DNA of 64,000 bases, from positions 434,001-498,000 of the forward strand of contig JAFDVZ010000007.1 of NCBI GenBank assembly GCA_018268715.1, read 5' to 3'. The notes under the pieces are model-generated. The model had not been told where the DNA came from. It did no database searches and saw nothing but the letters and a program-made list of their open reading frames with translations. The position numbers were made by a program, and so were the translations under genes. The stretch is from Acidobacteriota bacterium (lineage in GTDB: Bacteria; Acidobacteriota; Terriglobia; Bryobacterales; Bryobacteraceae). This document shows positions 6,942 through 16,052 of the stretch, piece after piece; position 1 is the first letter of the stretch; each line of letters starts with the position of its first letter.

Positions 6942-8699
6942 ATGCTGACGAAGCTCGTCATCCGCAACTTCAAGCGGTTCGACCACGTCGAGATCCCGTT
7001 GTCGAGCCCCGTGGTCTTTGTCGGACCGAACAACTCCGGCAAGCGCTCGGCCTTGCAGGCGCTGACGCTGTGGGAGCTGGGTCTGCGCCGCTGGAAGGAA
7101 AAGCGGAGCGAGCGCGGCGCTCCGGACAAGCGCCCCGGCGTGGCGATCAACCGTCGCGACCTGCTCATGGTCCCCGCCCCCGCCGCCAATCTCCTGTGGC
7201 GGGACCTGCGAGTCCGCAACGTGCAGCGCATCAACGGCGGCCAACAGACGCAGAACATCCGCATCGACGTGATGGTGGAAGGCCAGACGGCGACCACGGA
7301 CTGGGCCTGTGGGCTGGAGTTCGATTTCTCCAACGACGAGTCCTTCTTCTGCCGTCCCCTCCGCCTCGAAGAGAAGAAGGACCCGCCGCGCATGCCGGTC
7401 CCGGACGCAGCCTACGGCGTTCAAATCGCCTTCCTCCCGCCGATGTCCGGACTCGCCTCGAACGAGACGCGCCTCGAGGCGGGCGCCATCAACGTCCGGT
7501 TGGGAGAAGGCCGCACGGCCGAGGTGTTGCGCAACCTCTGCCACCGGATTCTGGACGAATCAAAGGACCAGTGGGCCGTCCTCCTCGACCAGATGCACAA
7601 GCTGTTCAGCGTCAAGCTGGATGAACCCGTCTACATCCCGGAGCGCGGCGAAATCCAGATGACCTACCGCGACGAATCCGGCATCCGTCTCGATCTGTCG
7701 AGTTCAGGCCGAGGATTGCAGCAGACGCTGCTGTTGCTCTCCTACCTCGCATTGCATCCGGGCGCCGTACTGCTGCTCGACGAACCGGACGCTCACCTGG
7801 AACTGCTCCGCCAGCGCGAGATCTACCAGATGCTGGCCGAATCGGCGCGCGCATCGGGCAGCCAGCTCATCATCGCGAGCCACTCGGAGGAGGTTCTGAA
7901 CCAGGCCGCCGCCACCAGCCCGGACAGCGTAGTGGCGTTCCTCGGCAAGCCCCACCGGATTCCACGAAACCGCGCCACTGCCGTGCGGCTAGCGCTCAAC
8001 ACCGTACGCTACGACCAATACTATTTGGCGGAACAGAACGGCTGGGTCCTCTACCTGGAGGACCGCACGGACCTCGACATCCTGCGCGCGTTCGCCGAGC
8101 GTCTCAACCACCCGGCCCAGGCCGCCCTCCGTTCGCCCTTCATGGTTCCCATCGGCAATCAGCCCAATGAGGGCCGCAGGCATTTCAACGCGATCGTCGA
8201 AGCGAAACCGGACCTGGAAGGTTACCTGCTGGTGGACCGCGACGCCCCGGACCTCCAATCCCGCGACAATCTCCTCGAAAAGAAGTGGACGCGGCGAGAG
8301 ATCGAGAACTACATCTGCCAGCCCGAAACACTGGAAGCCTTCGCCAGCGAATTCGGCCAATCGCGCGCGGGCGGTCCCTTATTTGAGGAAGCGGACGCGG
8401 CGAAGGCCGCGGCCATCATGCGCCAAAGCGTAACGGATCGCGTAACCCCGGCCGCCCTGCGCGATCGCAACGACCCCTGGTGGAGCGCCGTGAAGGCCAG
8501 CGATGACTTCCTCGACCTGGTCTTCTCGGACTTCTTCAAGCAGCTCGGCCTGCGCATGGAATTCCGCAAGGCCGACTACCATCGCCTGGTCCGTCACATC
8601 CCGGACGAACAGCTCGCGCCCGAACTCACGGAAGTGCTCGACGCGATATTCCAGGTCTCACGCCGCGCCCGTCCAGCCACCGGCGAGCCCTCGGCCTAA
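6942..8699 (+). CDS. OLD-like AAA ATPase with C-terminal TOPRIM domain
   Basis: The 585-residue protein has an ABC/SMC-type ATPase half. It contains GPNNSGKRS (Walker A, residues 28-36), an SSSGRGLQQ signature (253-261), LLLDEPDAHLE (Walker B, 277-287) and the switch His in ASHSEEV (314). The second half has TOPRIM landmarks: LEDRTDLDILRAF with Glu373, and VDRD with Asp432/Asp434, then a KKWTRREIENYI segment common in OLD-type nucleases. OLD proteins and the related PARIS AriA/AriB pair cut nucleic acid in phage defence. Here both parts are fused in one chain. The Walker A position after the Lys is Arg35 where Ser/Thr is expected, so ATP hydrolysis may be altered. It overlaps the nhaR-like gene by four bases, tail to tail. 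Confidence 0.8.
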   Translation: MLTKLVIRNFKRFDHVEIPLSSPVVFVGPNNSGKRSALQALTLWELGLRRWKEKRSERGAPDKRPGVAINRRDLLMVPAPAANLLWRDLRVRNVQRINGGQQTQNIRIDVMVEGQTATTDWACGLEFDFSNDESFFCRPLRLEEKKDPPRMPVPDAAYGVQIAFLPPMSGLASNETRLEAGAINVRLGEGRTAEVLRNLCHRILDESKDQWAVLLDQMHKLFSVKLDEPVYIPERGEIQMTYRDESGIRLDLSSSGRGLQQTLLLLSYLALHPGAVLLLDEPDAHLELLRQREIYQMLAESARASGSQLIIASHSEEVLNQAAATSPDSVVAFLGKPHRIPRNRATAVRLALNTVRYDQYYLAEQNGWVLYLEDRTDLDILRAFAERLNHPAQAALRSPFMVPIGNQPNEGRRHFNAIVEAKPDLEGYLLVDRDAPDLQSRDNLLEKKWTRREIENYICQPETLEAFASEFGQSRAGGPLFEEADAAKAAAIMRQSVTDRVTPAALRDRNDPWWSAVKASDDFLDLVFSDFFKQLGLRMEFRKADYHRLVRHIPDEQLAPELTEVLDAIFQVSRRARPATGEPSA

Positions 8700-9601
8700 C
8701 CCCCGGTAAACAACCGCTCCCGCGCCGCCTCCGAAATCGCCACCACGGCCGGATGCTTCAGCTTCCGCTCCACCGAAATGGCGTAGAACTGCTCGGTCAT
8801 CCCATCCAGCGCGCCCACCGGCGAGGCCTTATACTGCTCCCGAACTTCCCTCGCAATCGCGGCCGAAGCAGGAAACAGCCCAGCGCCCGCCTGCGCGAAC
8901 GTCCCCATCAGCGCGGAGTCCTTGAACTCCCCCACAATCCGCGGCCGCACCCCCCGAGCCTCAAACCACTCATCGAGCGCGCGCCGCAGCGACGAACCCT
9001 CCAGCGGCAGCAGCAACGGAGCCTCATTCAGACTCTGCGGGAACCCGCGGCGATACTTGGCCACCAGCGCCGAAGCCCCATACAGCATGACGCCCGAAGC
9101 GCCTAGCAGGTGATTGAACGCCTTCGCCCGCACCTGCGAGGTCACCGGCGTATCCGACAGCACGACATCCAGCCGGTGCTCGGCCAACTCCACCAGCAGC
9201 CGCTCCGGCGAGTCTTCGTCACACACAATCTGCACCGGCTCGCTCATGGTAAGCGCTGGCTGTAGAATCCGGTGCGCAATCAGCTTCGGCACCAGGTCCG
9301 AAATCCCCACCAACAGCCGCAGGCCACGCCCGTGTGGCCGCCCCTTCAGCACATCCTGCAGCTCGCGCCCCAGGCCGAAGATCTCATCCGCGTAGCGAAA
9401 CACCACCTGGCCGACATCGGTCAACGTCAACCCGCGCCCGGCCCGCGTGAACAGCTTCTCGCCCAGCGTCTCCTCGAGCATCCGCAACTGCCCGCTGATG
9501 GTCGGCTGCGCCAGCCGCAGCTTCTCGCAGGCCCGCGCGATGCTGCCCTCCTTGGCGACAGTCCAGAAGTACAGCAGGTGGTGGTAATTCAGCCACTCCA
9601 T
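8696..9601 (-). CDS. nhaR: LysR-family transcriptional activator, NhaR type
   Basis: This 301-residue protein has an N-terminal winged helix (residues 5-64; ARACEKLRLAQPTISGQLRM is the recognition region) and a periplasmic-binding-like effector domain. The start MEWLNYHHLLYFWTVAKEG is characteristic of NhaR, which activates nhaA and osmotic or cation-stress genes in proteobacteria. Its ATG directly abuts the stop of the upstream cysteine protease gene (no intergenic base), so it probably belongs to the same transcript as the CHAT cassette. No nhaA antiporter is present here, so the regulated genes may differ from those of enterobacterial NhaR. Confidence 0.85.
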   Translation of the reverse strand: MEWLNYHHLLYFWTVAKEGSIARACEKLRLAQPTISGQLRMLEETLGEKLFTRAGRGLTLTDVGQVVFRYADEIFGLGRELQDVLKGRPHGRGLRLLVGISDLVPKLIAHRILQPALTMSEPVQIVCDEDSPERLLVELAEHRLDVVLSDTPVTSQVRAKAFNHLLGASGVMLYGASALVAKYRRGFPQSLNEAPLLLPLEGSSLRRALDEWFEARGVRPRIVGEFKDSALMGTFAQAGAGLFPASAAIAREVREQYKASPVGALDGMTEQFYAISVERKLKHPAVVAISEAARERLFTGG

Positions 9602-10969
9602 CTATACCGATAGTCGCACCGCCGGATCGCCCAGCACCACGTAATTGCGAGCGTCGTTGCGAGCCTTCCACGCATCCCCCAGGTCATCGTCGGAAACCTG
9701 CCCGGCGAACTGCCGGTTCCGCAGCAGGTCGCTCAATGAGGCGGACAGCACGCTCCAGCGCTGATTGAACTGATCGGTGGCCTGGCCCACCCGCACGCCC
9801 TTCAGAATCTGATCCAGCGTGAAGCGGAACTCCTGGATCTGCGGCCGGCCCGCGCCCTTGAACGAACTCGCCCACGCCCGATCGACGTGTCCAATCACCG
9901 CCAACGCGCCCCGCGAAAGCAGCCCCTGCGGCAGCCGCGCCACCACCGGCTTCGGCATCAGCGGCTTCTCGCTGCCGTCCGGCATCCGGTCGTAGGTGTC
10001 CATCGCCGGACAGCCCGCGCTATAGCAGGCGAAGAAGAAGTGGATCATACCCTCGCAGGAAATCCCGACCAGGTCCCGCTCGCACAGGAAACTGGTGGGC
10101 GGCACGGGTGCGCCCGCCTTGAAATCGGCGCACAGCAGCGCGCCTTGCTTGGCGGCCTGCTCCGGGTCGGTCATGTCGAACCGCATGCCGTGCGATCCGC
10201 TGAACAGCAGCGACGGCCGCCCGCCCGGCCGCTTCCCCGCGATGAGATCGAGGATATTCTGCTTCTTCGCGTCCTCGGCCAGCAGGCCCTGCACCGCAAA
10301 ACCCCGGTTCGAACCGAGCGGCGGATGCTGGGCGTCGGTCCCATTCAGCAGCGGCAGCGCCATGTTGTCATGAAACAACTGCGTGGCCGGATCGTTCGGA
10401 TGCCGCGTCGCGACAATCGCCGCCGTCTTGGGAGACTTCGTCTGCTCCGCCGCCGCCGCTTTCGCCGCATACTGCGCCCAGCCCTCCGGCGAATCGAAAT
10501 ACAGCCGTCCCACCGCCCAGTAGGAATCCAGCTTGTACTGAAACTCGAAAGGAATCTGCTCGGCCGATCCCGCCAGCACGACGTAGTAAGGAACGCCCGC
10601 CGTCGGATCCACCATGCGCAGGTCCAGGCCCCGCCGCCGCAGCCACCGTTCGGCGGTGTCGCCGGGCTGGTAGCCGCGGTCGCCATCCATCACCTGGAAC
10701 AGCGGCCCCGCCTCGCTGGCGCGCAAATCGAGCAGCGGCTTGAGCGCGGCCTTCACCGCGCTGTTATCCTGCCCCGCCGGAAACACGATGCACCAGCCGG
10801 CCTGGGACAGGTCGTTGGCATCGTCGATGGCCGCGCCCAGGTGGCGGTCGTTCCGACCCTGGATCGCCTGCGCGTCCTCGTCCACCGTGTCGAGCACGGA
10901 CCCCGGCACGCTCTCCGACAGCAGTTCGCCGGTCGCCGCATCGACCCCCATCGGGATGAACGAACTCAT
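9602..10969 (-). CDS. Gingipain/caspase-like cysteine protease (C25-like), third gene of the CHAT cassette
   Basis: The 455-residue protein has no signal peptide. Its caspase-like fold is suggested by the His-Gly motif FSGSHGMRF (His260) and, 55 residues on, FFFACYSAGCP (Cys315) after a hydrophobic strand. This spacing and context match the catalytic His-Cys dyad of clan CD (caspases, gingipains). The preceding YYVVLAGSAEQIPFEF and SYWAVGRLYF segments resemble the first half of peptidase C25 domains, where VGD/IP and VGR motifs occur. The C-terminus ends with YVVLGDPAVRL, also C25-like. It overlaps the upstream hydrolase by ATGA, so the two are translationally coupled. Substrate unknown; activation by or within the neighbouring NTPase complex is inferred from gene order. 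Confidence 0.72.
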   Translation of the reverse strand: MSSFIPMGVDAATGELLSESVPGSVLDTVDEDAQAIQGRNDRHLGAAIDDANDLSQAGWCIVFPAGQDNSAVKAALKPLLDLRASEAGPLFQVMDGDRGYQPGDTAERWLRRRGLDLRMVDPTAGVPYYVVLAGSAEQIPFEFQYKLDSYWAVGRLYFDSPEGWAQYAAKAAAAEQTKSPKTAAIVATRHPNDPATQLFHDNMALPLLNGTDAQHPPLGSNRGFAVQGLLAEDAKKQNILDLIAGKRPGGRPSLLFSGSHGMRFDMTDPEQAAKQGALLCADFKAGAPVPPTSFLCERDLVGISCEGMIHFFFACYSAGCPAMDTYDRMPDGSEKPLMPKPVVARLPQGLLSRGALAVIGHVDRAWASSFKGAGRPQIQEFRFTLDQILKGVRVGQATDQFNQRWSVLSASLSDLLRNRQFAGQVSDDDLGDAWKARNDARNYVVLGDPAVRLSV

Positions 10970-12291
10970 CGGCGTCCCCCCGCGGCGGCGTTCGCCACGC
11001 CCGCCTGCGCGGCCTGCCAGATCACGTGCGCCACCTCCGGACCGGTGATCCCGTTGTGGTCCGGAATGAACGCGTCGCCCCGCAAGTTATAGATCTGGCC
11101 GCCCTTGAACGGGTACTCGCCGTCCGACCTCAACATCTCCAAATCGCGCACGCCCGCATACCCGCGAATGCCGTACGTCCCAATCCCGCCGAACACCGGC
11201 AGCGACGGCGGAGTCAGCGGATCGTCCGCGCCGAAATCCGGATTCGCGCGCACCAGCGCCACCGCCTTGGGATACAGCGACCCGACCGCCGAGTCGAACT
11301 TCGACCTCGTCGTCACCACCGGACCGCGCACCGCCGGCTCCCTCAGCGCGGCATTGAAATATCCCTGCCGGCTCGACGATCCGACGCGATCCGCATACGC
11401 CCACAACGACAACGCCCCCTGCGCCAGCACCACCGAATCGAGCGGACGCGGCAGCGGCGAGCGCCCCTCCACCCCGCCCAGAATCGAGGAGACCACCACG
11501 CACCCGAAGCTGTGCCCCATCAGGTGAAACGTCGTGTGCGGCAGCGCATTTTGCAGCCGCGCGATGAAATCGTGCATGCCTCGCTCGCCGATGGTGCGCG
11601 CCCGCGCCTTCATGGTCCAGAAGCTGAGCCGTCGCAGCGGCCACAGCAGCGCGCTCACAATCGCGCCCGGGGCGAAATCGCTATCGCCAGCCGCCTCGAA
11701 CGCCTCCACCGGATCGAACGGCTTGCCCTCGGCCTCCGGCGCAGCCCCCGGCCCTTCCCCGGTGAAGCCGATGGCGGCGGCCAGCCGGTTGTAGGCGTCC
11801 ACCACGCGCGGCGGCATCACCATCGCGGCCGCGTTCTGTTCGTTCTCCTTGAAGATGACGTCCAGCGCCGCGCGCACCTCCTCGGTTCCGCCCAACTCGT
11901 TCAGGTACGTCTGCTTCAGGCCGCTCAAATCGCCGCCCACCGCATCGAACGACGCGCCGCCCAGGTCCTCATCGCCCCACGCCAGGCTCGGCCAGTGCAG
12001 CCCGATCCACAACGGCCGGAACTCCGGCCCCATCCGCGCGATATCGTGCCCCAGATCGAGCATCGCGCCGATCCAGGAGTTGTACTGCGCCACCGCCCCC
12101 GGCATGTCCCCCAGCCAACCATGGCTGAAGAAGAAAACGTTGGTGGGCGGCTCGGCGGCCGCCTCGGCCAGGATGCGGTCGCTCAGCCGCCCGTTGATTC
12201 CATCCGGATCATCGGCGCGTTCGACGCCGTCTTTATCGAAAGCGATCAGTGCGTAGCGCACTTGGGTGTCAGGCACGAGTTGGTACGGCAA
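10966..12291 (-). CDS. Large alpha/beta-hydrolase (serine esterase/lipase-like), second gene of the CHAT cassette
   Basis: This 441-residue cytoplasmic protein has an N-terminal strand and the oxyanion-type loop FFFSHGWLGD (residues 53-62). The nucleophile elbow GHSFG (Ser261) follows HLMGH. A C-terminal segment FIPDHNGITGPEVAH supplies a plausible catalytic His. A long insert (about residues 100-240), partly Ala/Gly/Pro-rich, separates the core strands. The start is a TTG with GGAGGAG five bases upstream; the nearby ATG at 12295 is out of frame. It lies 36 bases after the CHAT-NTPase gene and overlaps the next gene by four bases. Phospholipase or esterase activity is possible; the substrate is not predictable. 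Confidence 0.75.
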   Translation of the reverse strand: MPYQLVPDTQVRYALIAFDKDGVERADDPDGINGRLSDRILAEAAAEPPTNVFFFSHGWLGDMPGAVAQYNSWIGAMLDLGHDIARMGPEFRPLWIGLHWPSLAWGDEDLGGASFDAVGGDLSGLKQTYLNELGGTEEVRAALDVIFKENEQNAAAMVMPPRVVDAYNRLAAAIGFTGEGPGAAPEAEGKPFDPVEAFEAAGDSDFAPGAIVSALLWPLRRLSFWTMKARARTIGERGMHDFIARLQNALPHTTFHLMGHSFGCVVVSSILGGVEGRSPLPRPLDSVVLAQGALSLWAYADRVGSSSRQGYFNAALREPAVRGPVVTTRSKFDSAVGSLYPKAVALVRANPDFGADDPLTPPSLPVFGGIGTYGIRGYAGVRDLEMLRSDGEYPFKGGQIYNLRGDAFIPDHNGITGPEVAHVIWQAAQAGVANAAAGGRR

Positions 12292-12327
12292 ACATCTCCT
12301 CCCCGGTGTTGCGGTCAGTTGACGGAA

Positions 12328-15300
12328 TTAGCTCGCGGAGACTCGATCGGAGATCCGCAGCCGGATTCGTTCGGAAACTTCCCAACTGGTCTTGCGCAGA
12401 CGTTCGTCCTGCTGCGAAGCCCGGAAACTGACGGGCTGCAGGGAGAACTCTCGCAGAATCTCGAGCGAACGCTGGTTGCCGATATGGCCCAGCGCCTCCA
12501 GCGCGTAGCTGGTCAAAAGCGTGCGCTCAAACGGCCTCAGGTGGCGAACCGGCGCGCCCAGCCGCCGCAGCGCTCCGGTAAATTTCCTCCGCAGCACGTC
12601 ATGGCACACCGCGCGAAGGTCGTCGATGCGTGGGTCCTGCATGGAGCCGAGAATCTCCGCGTAGGCGCGCAGGCTGCGGCCTTCCAGGTAGACGTCCGGG
12701 CTTTTCAGGCAGCCATCCAGGTAGCGCAACTGTTTCGGCTCGGCCATCGCGCTGCCCAGCTTCCCGATGGCGTAGACCACGTGATGGGTCAGGCTCGGAT
12801 CCACCAGCTCCGGCGAATCGACGGCGCGCCGCACCAGGTCCATGGCGGCGCGCGCCTGCAGCTTGATCAACCCATCGGCGATTAGCCAGTGCAGGTCGGC
12901 GTTCACCGGCAGCCGCATGAAGCGGTTCACCAGCATGTCGATGGCGGCCTTGCTCCCCATCGTCACCATGGCGAAGGCGGCCAGGCCCGCCAACAGCGCC
13001 TTGGCCCGATGATCCGCCGCCTTGGGATCATCCGCCCCCGGATCGCTCAGGCAGGCCGCCAGCGCCTCCAGGTTCCCCGCCGTCCACACCCCGATCAGTC
13101 GCAGGACCTCTTCCCGGGGGCACTCGTCAAAGTGCGGATCCTGCAACTGCGGCAGCACCAGGTCCTGATGCTGGAACAGCAGCGACAGCGCCTCCAGCCG
13201 CACGTCCGAGTAGTCTAGTTGAGCCTCGCCCGAAGCATCCGGCCGCATGCGGTCGAGCACCAGGTGCAGGATGTGATGCACCACGCGCTCGGCGTTTTTG
13301 GGCTTCGGGCCGCCGCCCAGCAGATAGCCGAACGCCTCCACCGCGTGCAGGCGCGACCGCGGCGCCAGGCCGCTGCGATAGGAGGACCACCAGATCAGCG
13401 AATCGGTCAGCCGCGCCGCCAGCCCCGGGTCGACGCTCTTGCCGGCCGACCGGGCCTCATGGATGCATCGCGCCGCCAGCAGCAGATGCTCGCCCTCGCC
13501 ATAGCCCGCGTCGAGCAGCAGCCCGATCAGCCGGTCCGGCGCCCGCATGTGGCCGGACAGCAGCAGCAGCACCTCCCGCCACATCCGCAGGCGTTCCAGA
13601 TTGCCGAGCCCGGCCACAATGCCCCGCAGCCGCTCCTCCAGATCGGCCGGCTCGAGCGCGTTCAGATAACAGGCCGTGAAGTAAGCGTGCGCGCCCGCAT
13701 AGGCGAAGCGGACGCCTTCTGACCCGCTGGTCACCAGCAGCCGGCAATCGAGCAGCTTGGCCCGGAAATCATCCAGCCGGAAATCGCGCGTCCCCCGGGC
13801 GCCTTCGAGCAGTTCGTAAGTCTCCTCGAGCGACAGATCCCGCGCCCGCCGCGAGTGCAGCCTCCACGCCATCTCCTGCATGGCCGCGCGCGCCAGGCCG
13901 CGCCCCCCGGGAGGCACCGACATCAGCGCCAGCCGGTCCCGCATGATCCGGTCGAGCACCAGGAAGCGCGATTTCACGATGCCCGGGTCGAGCGCCGCCA
14001 GTTCCAGAATCCGGCTCAGCAGCCAGGGGATGCCCGCCATATCGCGGAAAGGCCCCGTCAGCGCCGCCTGCAAATCGGCCGGCAGACCCGCGCCATCCTC
14101 CTCCGAGGACCGGTAGTTTTCAAGGAACCCGCGTAGAGTATCGGGGCGAAGATCCTGCACCATGAGCACCGTCGTCCGTTCCCGGTCGAACATGCCCGGA
14201 ACGAATGTCGACTCATCCATGGTGACCAGCGCGCTGCGATCGTTTCCCTTCAGGAACTGTTTCACGCGATCGAGCAGCGCCGGCAACTCGCCCGGCCCGG
14301 CGTCATCGTCGCCGTCCACCAGCAGCCGCACGCCGCACTTGCGCAGTTGCTCGTGCAAGGCCCGCCCGTCGTAGGCGACGTTGTAATCGTCAAGCGACTT
14401 CGCCCACGCCGCGGCGATGGCGGCCGTCGGGTCCGGGCTCTGGTCGCAATCGGCCAGGCGGATCAGCAGGGGGCAGGCGCCGCCGCTCAGCGCCGTCGCG
14501 GCCGCCAGATCGGCGAACAGCTTCCTCAGCAGCGCGGACTTGGCGCGGCCCCGCCCGCCCAGCAGCACGATCAGCTCCGTGATCGGCGCCGTGCTGGCCA
14601 GTTCCTGGGTCGCCGTGGCCAGCGCGTCCACCCGCGTCTCCGAGGACGGCTGTTCCAGCTCCCGCGGCGCCGCCTCCACGTCCTTCACCACCGTCACTTC
14701 CACCGGGAACGGGCGCCGGACCTCCCGCATTTCCCCCAACCGTGTGGCCAGCGCCTGTATGCTCTGCCGCAGCGGGTCGGGCGTCCACAGCCGGTCGCCG
14801 GCGCGCAGCCGCGAGTACAGCACGGGAATCGCCCAATCCCCATTCTTCGACCGGAAAATGCGGGCCCGTCCGGCGTTGGCGGCGACGTCCACTTCCCCGG
14901 TCGCAAGCAGCGCGCGATAGAACGCGGCGGCGAACTCCCGCGCGGCGTCCATTTCGACGTAGTCCCGCATGGCCACCACGGCCGGCGCGCCCCGTTGGAC
15001 AAACAGCGGGCCGAATCCCGGCGCCGGCCAGGAGCGGTCCTCCGGATCGCTGCGGCAGGATTGCAGGAAGATCAGCCGAGGCTGTGCGGCGCTCCACCGC
15101 GTCAGGATCTCGTCCTTGTCGGAAGGCTTTCGGGCCCCCGCGTCGTCCTCGAGCAGCAGCACCGGCTGTTTCCGGAAGTCGCCATGCGCGATCAGGTGCA
15201 GCACATGCCGTCCCTCCAGGGCTTCGGCGATGGCCCCGGCCGTCGTCGCCTTCCCGATCAGTTCCGCCTTCAGCGAATCGAGCAGGCGGCGCGTCTCGTC

Positions 15301-15885
15301 GCTGAGTTGCGGCGAGCCCGCGAGCACCGCCAGCGTCACCTGTCCCTCGCGGATGCGCGGTTCGAGCGCCCGCGCCAGGCTCAGTATTTCCGCGTTGGAG
15401 TCGATCGGGAACAGCGGCGGTTGCAGATCGTTCGGGCTAGCGATCGCGAGCAGAATATTGAGCCGGGCGCCCTCGGTCACCTCCGGCAGGCTCGCCAGCG
15501 GCAGGAATCGCGAAACGGGCCGGAGGATGTTGACGCCCGCCGGATCCGGGTCGCCTTCCGGCCGCAGGAACTCCCACTTGATGCGGTGCAGATCCGGACT
15601 ATCCAGATCGAGCATCAGGCGTAAGCGCACCTTCTGCCCGCCCAGCCCCCAGGCTTTCGAGAAAATCGCCGGGAATTCCCGCCACCCGTCGGCCAGGGTT
15701 TTCCACAGCCGCGCTCCGTATTCGGCGGGATTCGGCGCGTCCTCGAGCGCCATCCAATCGAGCGCGATTTCGCCGCCCGTCCACAGCCCGGCCCCGTCCA
15801 CCATGGCTTCTACCGGATAGGGCCCGCCGGCCTGACGCGGTTTTTCGAACCGCAGAAGAAGTTCCGAATAACGATCGGCGTCCAC
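12328..15885 (-). CDS. CHAT protease - NACHT/STAND NTPase - HEAT-repeat protein
   Basis: The chain has 1185 residues. Residues about 140-365 form a CHAT (caspase-HetF-associated) domain with His234 in HLIAHGDF and Cys277 in IFLQSCRSD, the expected dyad. Residues about 435-640 form a NACHT-like NTPase: Walker A is GGRGRAKS (443-450, with Ala where the second Gly is usual) and Walker B is RLLVDGDDD (520-528). The rest (about 700-1180) is helical with Leu/Ala/Arg periodicity, fitting HEAT-like sensor repeats. STAND proteins of this order act as switches: ligand binding to the repeats drives ATP-dependent oligomerisation and frees the effector. The start is GTG with AGGGA five bases upstream and TACAAT 16 bases upstream. 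It is the first gene of a cassette with a serine hydrolase and a C25-like protease. Confidence 0.82.
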   Translation of the reverse strand: MDADRYSELLLRFEKPRQAGGPYPVEAMVDGAGLWTGGEIALDWMALEDAPNPAEYGARLWKTLADGWREFPAIFSKAWGLGGQKVRLRLMLDLDSPDLHRIKWEFLRPEGDPDPAGVNILRPVSRFLPLASLPEVTEGARLNILLAIASPNDLQPPLFPIDSNAEILSLARALEPRIREGQVTLAVLAGSPQLSDETRRLLDSLKAELIGKATTAGAIAEALEGRHVLHLIAHGDFRKQPVLLLEDDAGARKPSDKDEILTRWSAAQPRLIFLQSCRSDPEDRSWPAPGFGPLFVQRGAPAVVAMRDYVEMDAAREFAAAFYRALLATGEVDVAANAGRARIFRSKNGDWAIPVLYSRLRAGDRLWTPDPLRQSIQALATRLGEMREVRRPFPVEVTVVKDVEAAPRELEQPSSETRVDALATATQELASTAPITELIVLLGGRGRAKSALLRKLFADLAAATALSGGACPLLIRLADCDQSPDPTAAIAAAWAKSLDDYNVAYDGRALHEQLRKCGVRLLVDGDDDAGPGELPALLDRVKQFLKGNDRSALVTMDESTFVPGMFDRERTTVLMVQDLRPDTLRGFLENYRSSEEDGAGLPADLQAALTGPFRDMAGIPWLLSRILELAALDPGIVKSRFLVLDRIMRDRLALMSVPPGGRGLARAAMQEMAWRLHSRRARDLSLEETYELLEGARGTRDFRLDDFRAKLLDCRLLVTSGSEGVRFAYAGAHAYFTACYLNALEPADLEERLRGIVAGLGNLERLRMWREVLLLLSGHMRAPDRLIGLLLDAGYGEGEHLLLAARCIHEARSAGKSVDPGLAARLTDSLIWWSSYRSGLAPRSRLHAVEAFGYLLGGGPKPKNAERVVHHILHLVLDRMRPDASGEAQLDYSDVRLEALSLLFQHQDLVLPQLQDPHFDECPREEVLRLIGVWTAGNLEALAACLSDPGADDPKAADHRAKALLAGLAAFAMVTMGSKAAIDMLVNRFMRLPVNADLHWLIADGLIKLQARAAMDLVRRAVDSPELVDPSLTHHVVYAIGKLGSAMAEPKQLRYLDGCLKSPDVYLEGRSLRAYAEILGSMQDPRIDDLRAVCHDVLRRKFTGALRRLGAPVRHLRPFERTLLTSYALEALGHIGNQRSLEILREFSLQPVSFRASQQDERLRKTSWEVSERIRLRISDRVSAS

Positions 15886-16052
15886 GGCAATCCCTGGTAA
15901 TTGTACCTGGGAGCGTGCAGAAACCGCTCAAAAACGGCTAAATTTGTCGACTTTTTGCGCGATTTTAACCGCTTTGAAAGCCCTCCAACCCCGGTTGAAA
16001 ATGTCCTCGCGATTTGGTATCAACAGTTTACGGTCCTTCTGGAGGGCAAAAA

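Noticed and set aside
11026..12885. 619-codon frame on the plus strand, opposite the hydrolase and CHAT-NACHT genes
   Set aside because: It is an Arg/His/Gln-rich shadow frame of the real minus-strand genes.
14347..15624. 425-codon plus-strand frame opposite the CHAT region
   Set aside because: A shadow frame with low-complexity composition; the CHAT and P-loop motifs are on the other strand.
8696..15885. Bacterial gasdermin or CRISPR-Craspase system
   Set aside because: The proteases are suggestive, but no gasdermin-like or gRAMP/Cas gene is present in the cassette or nearby.
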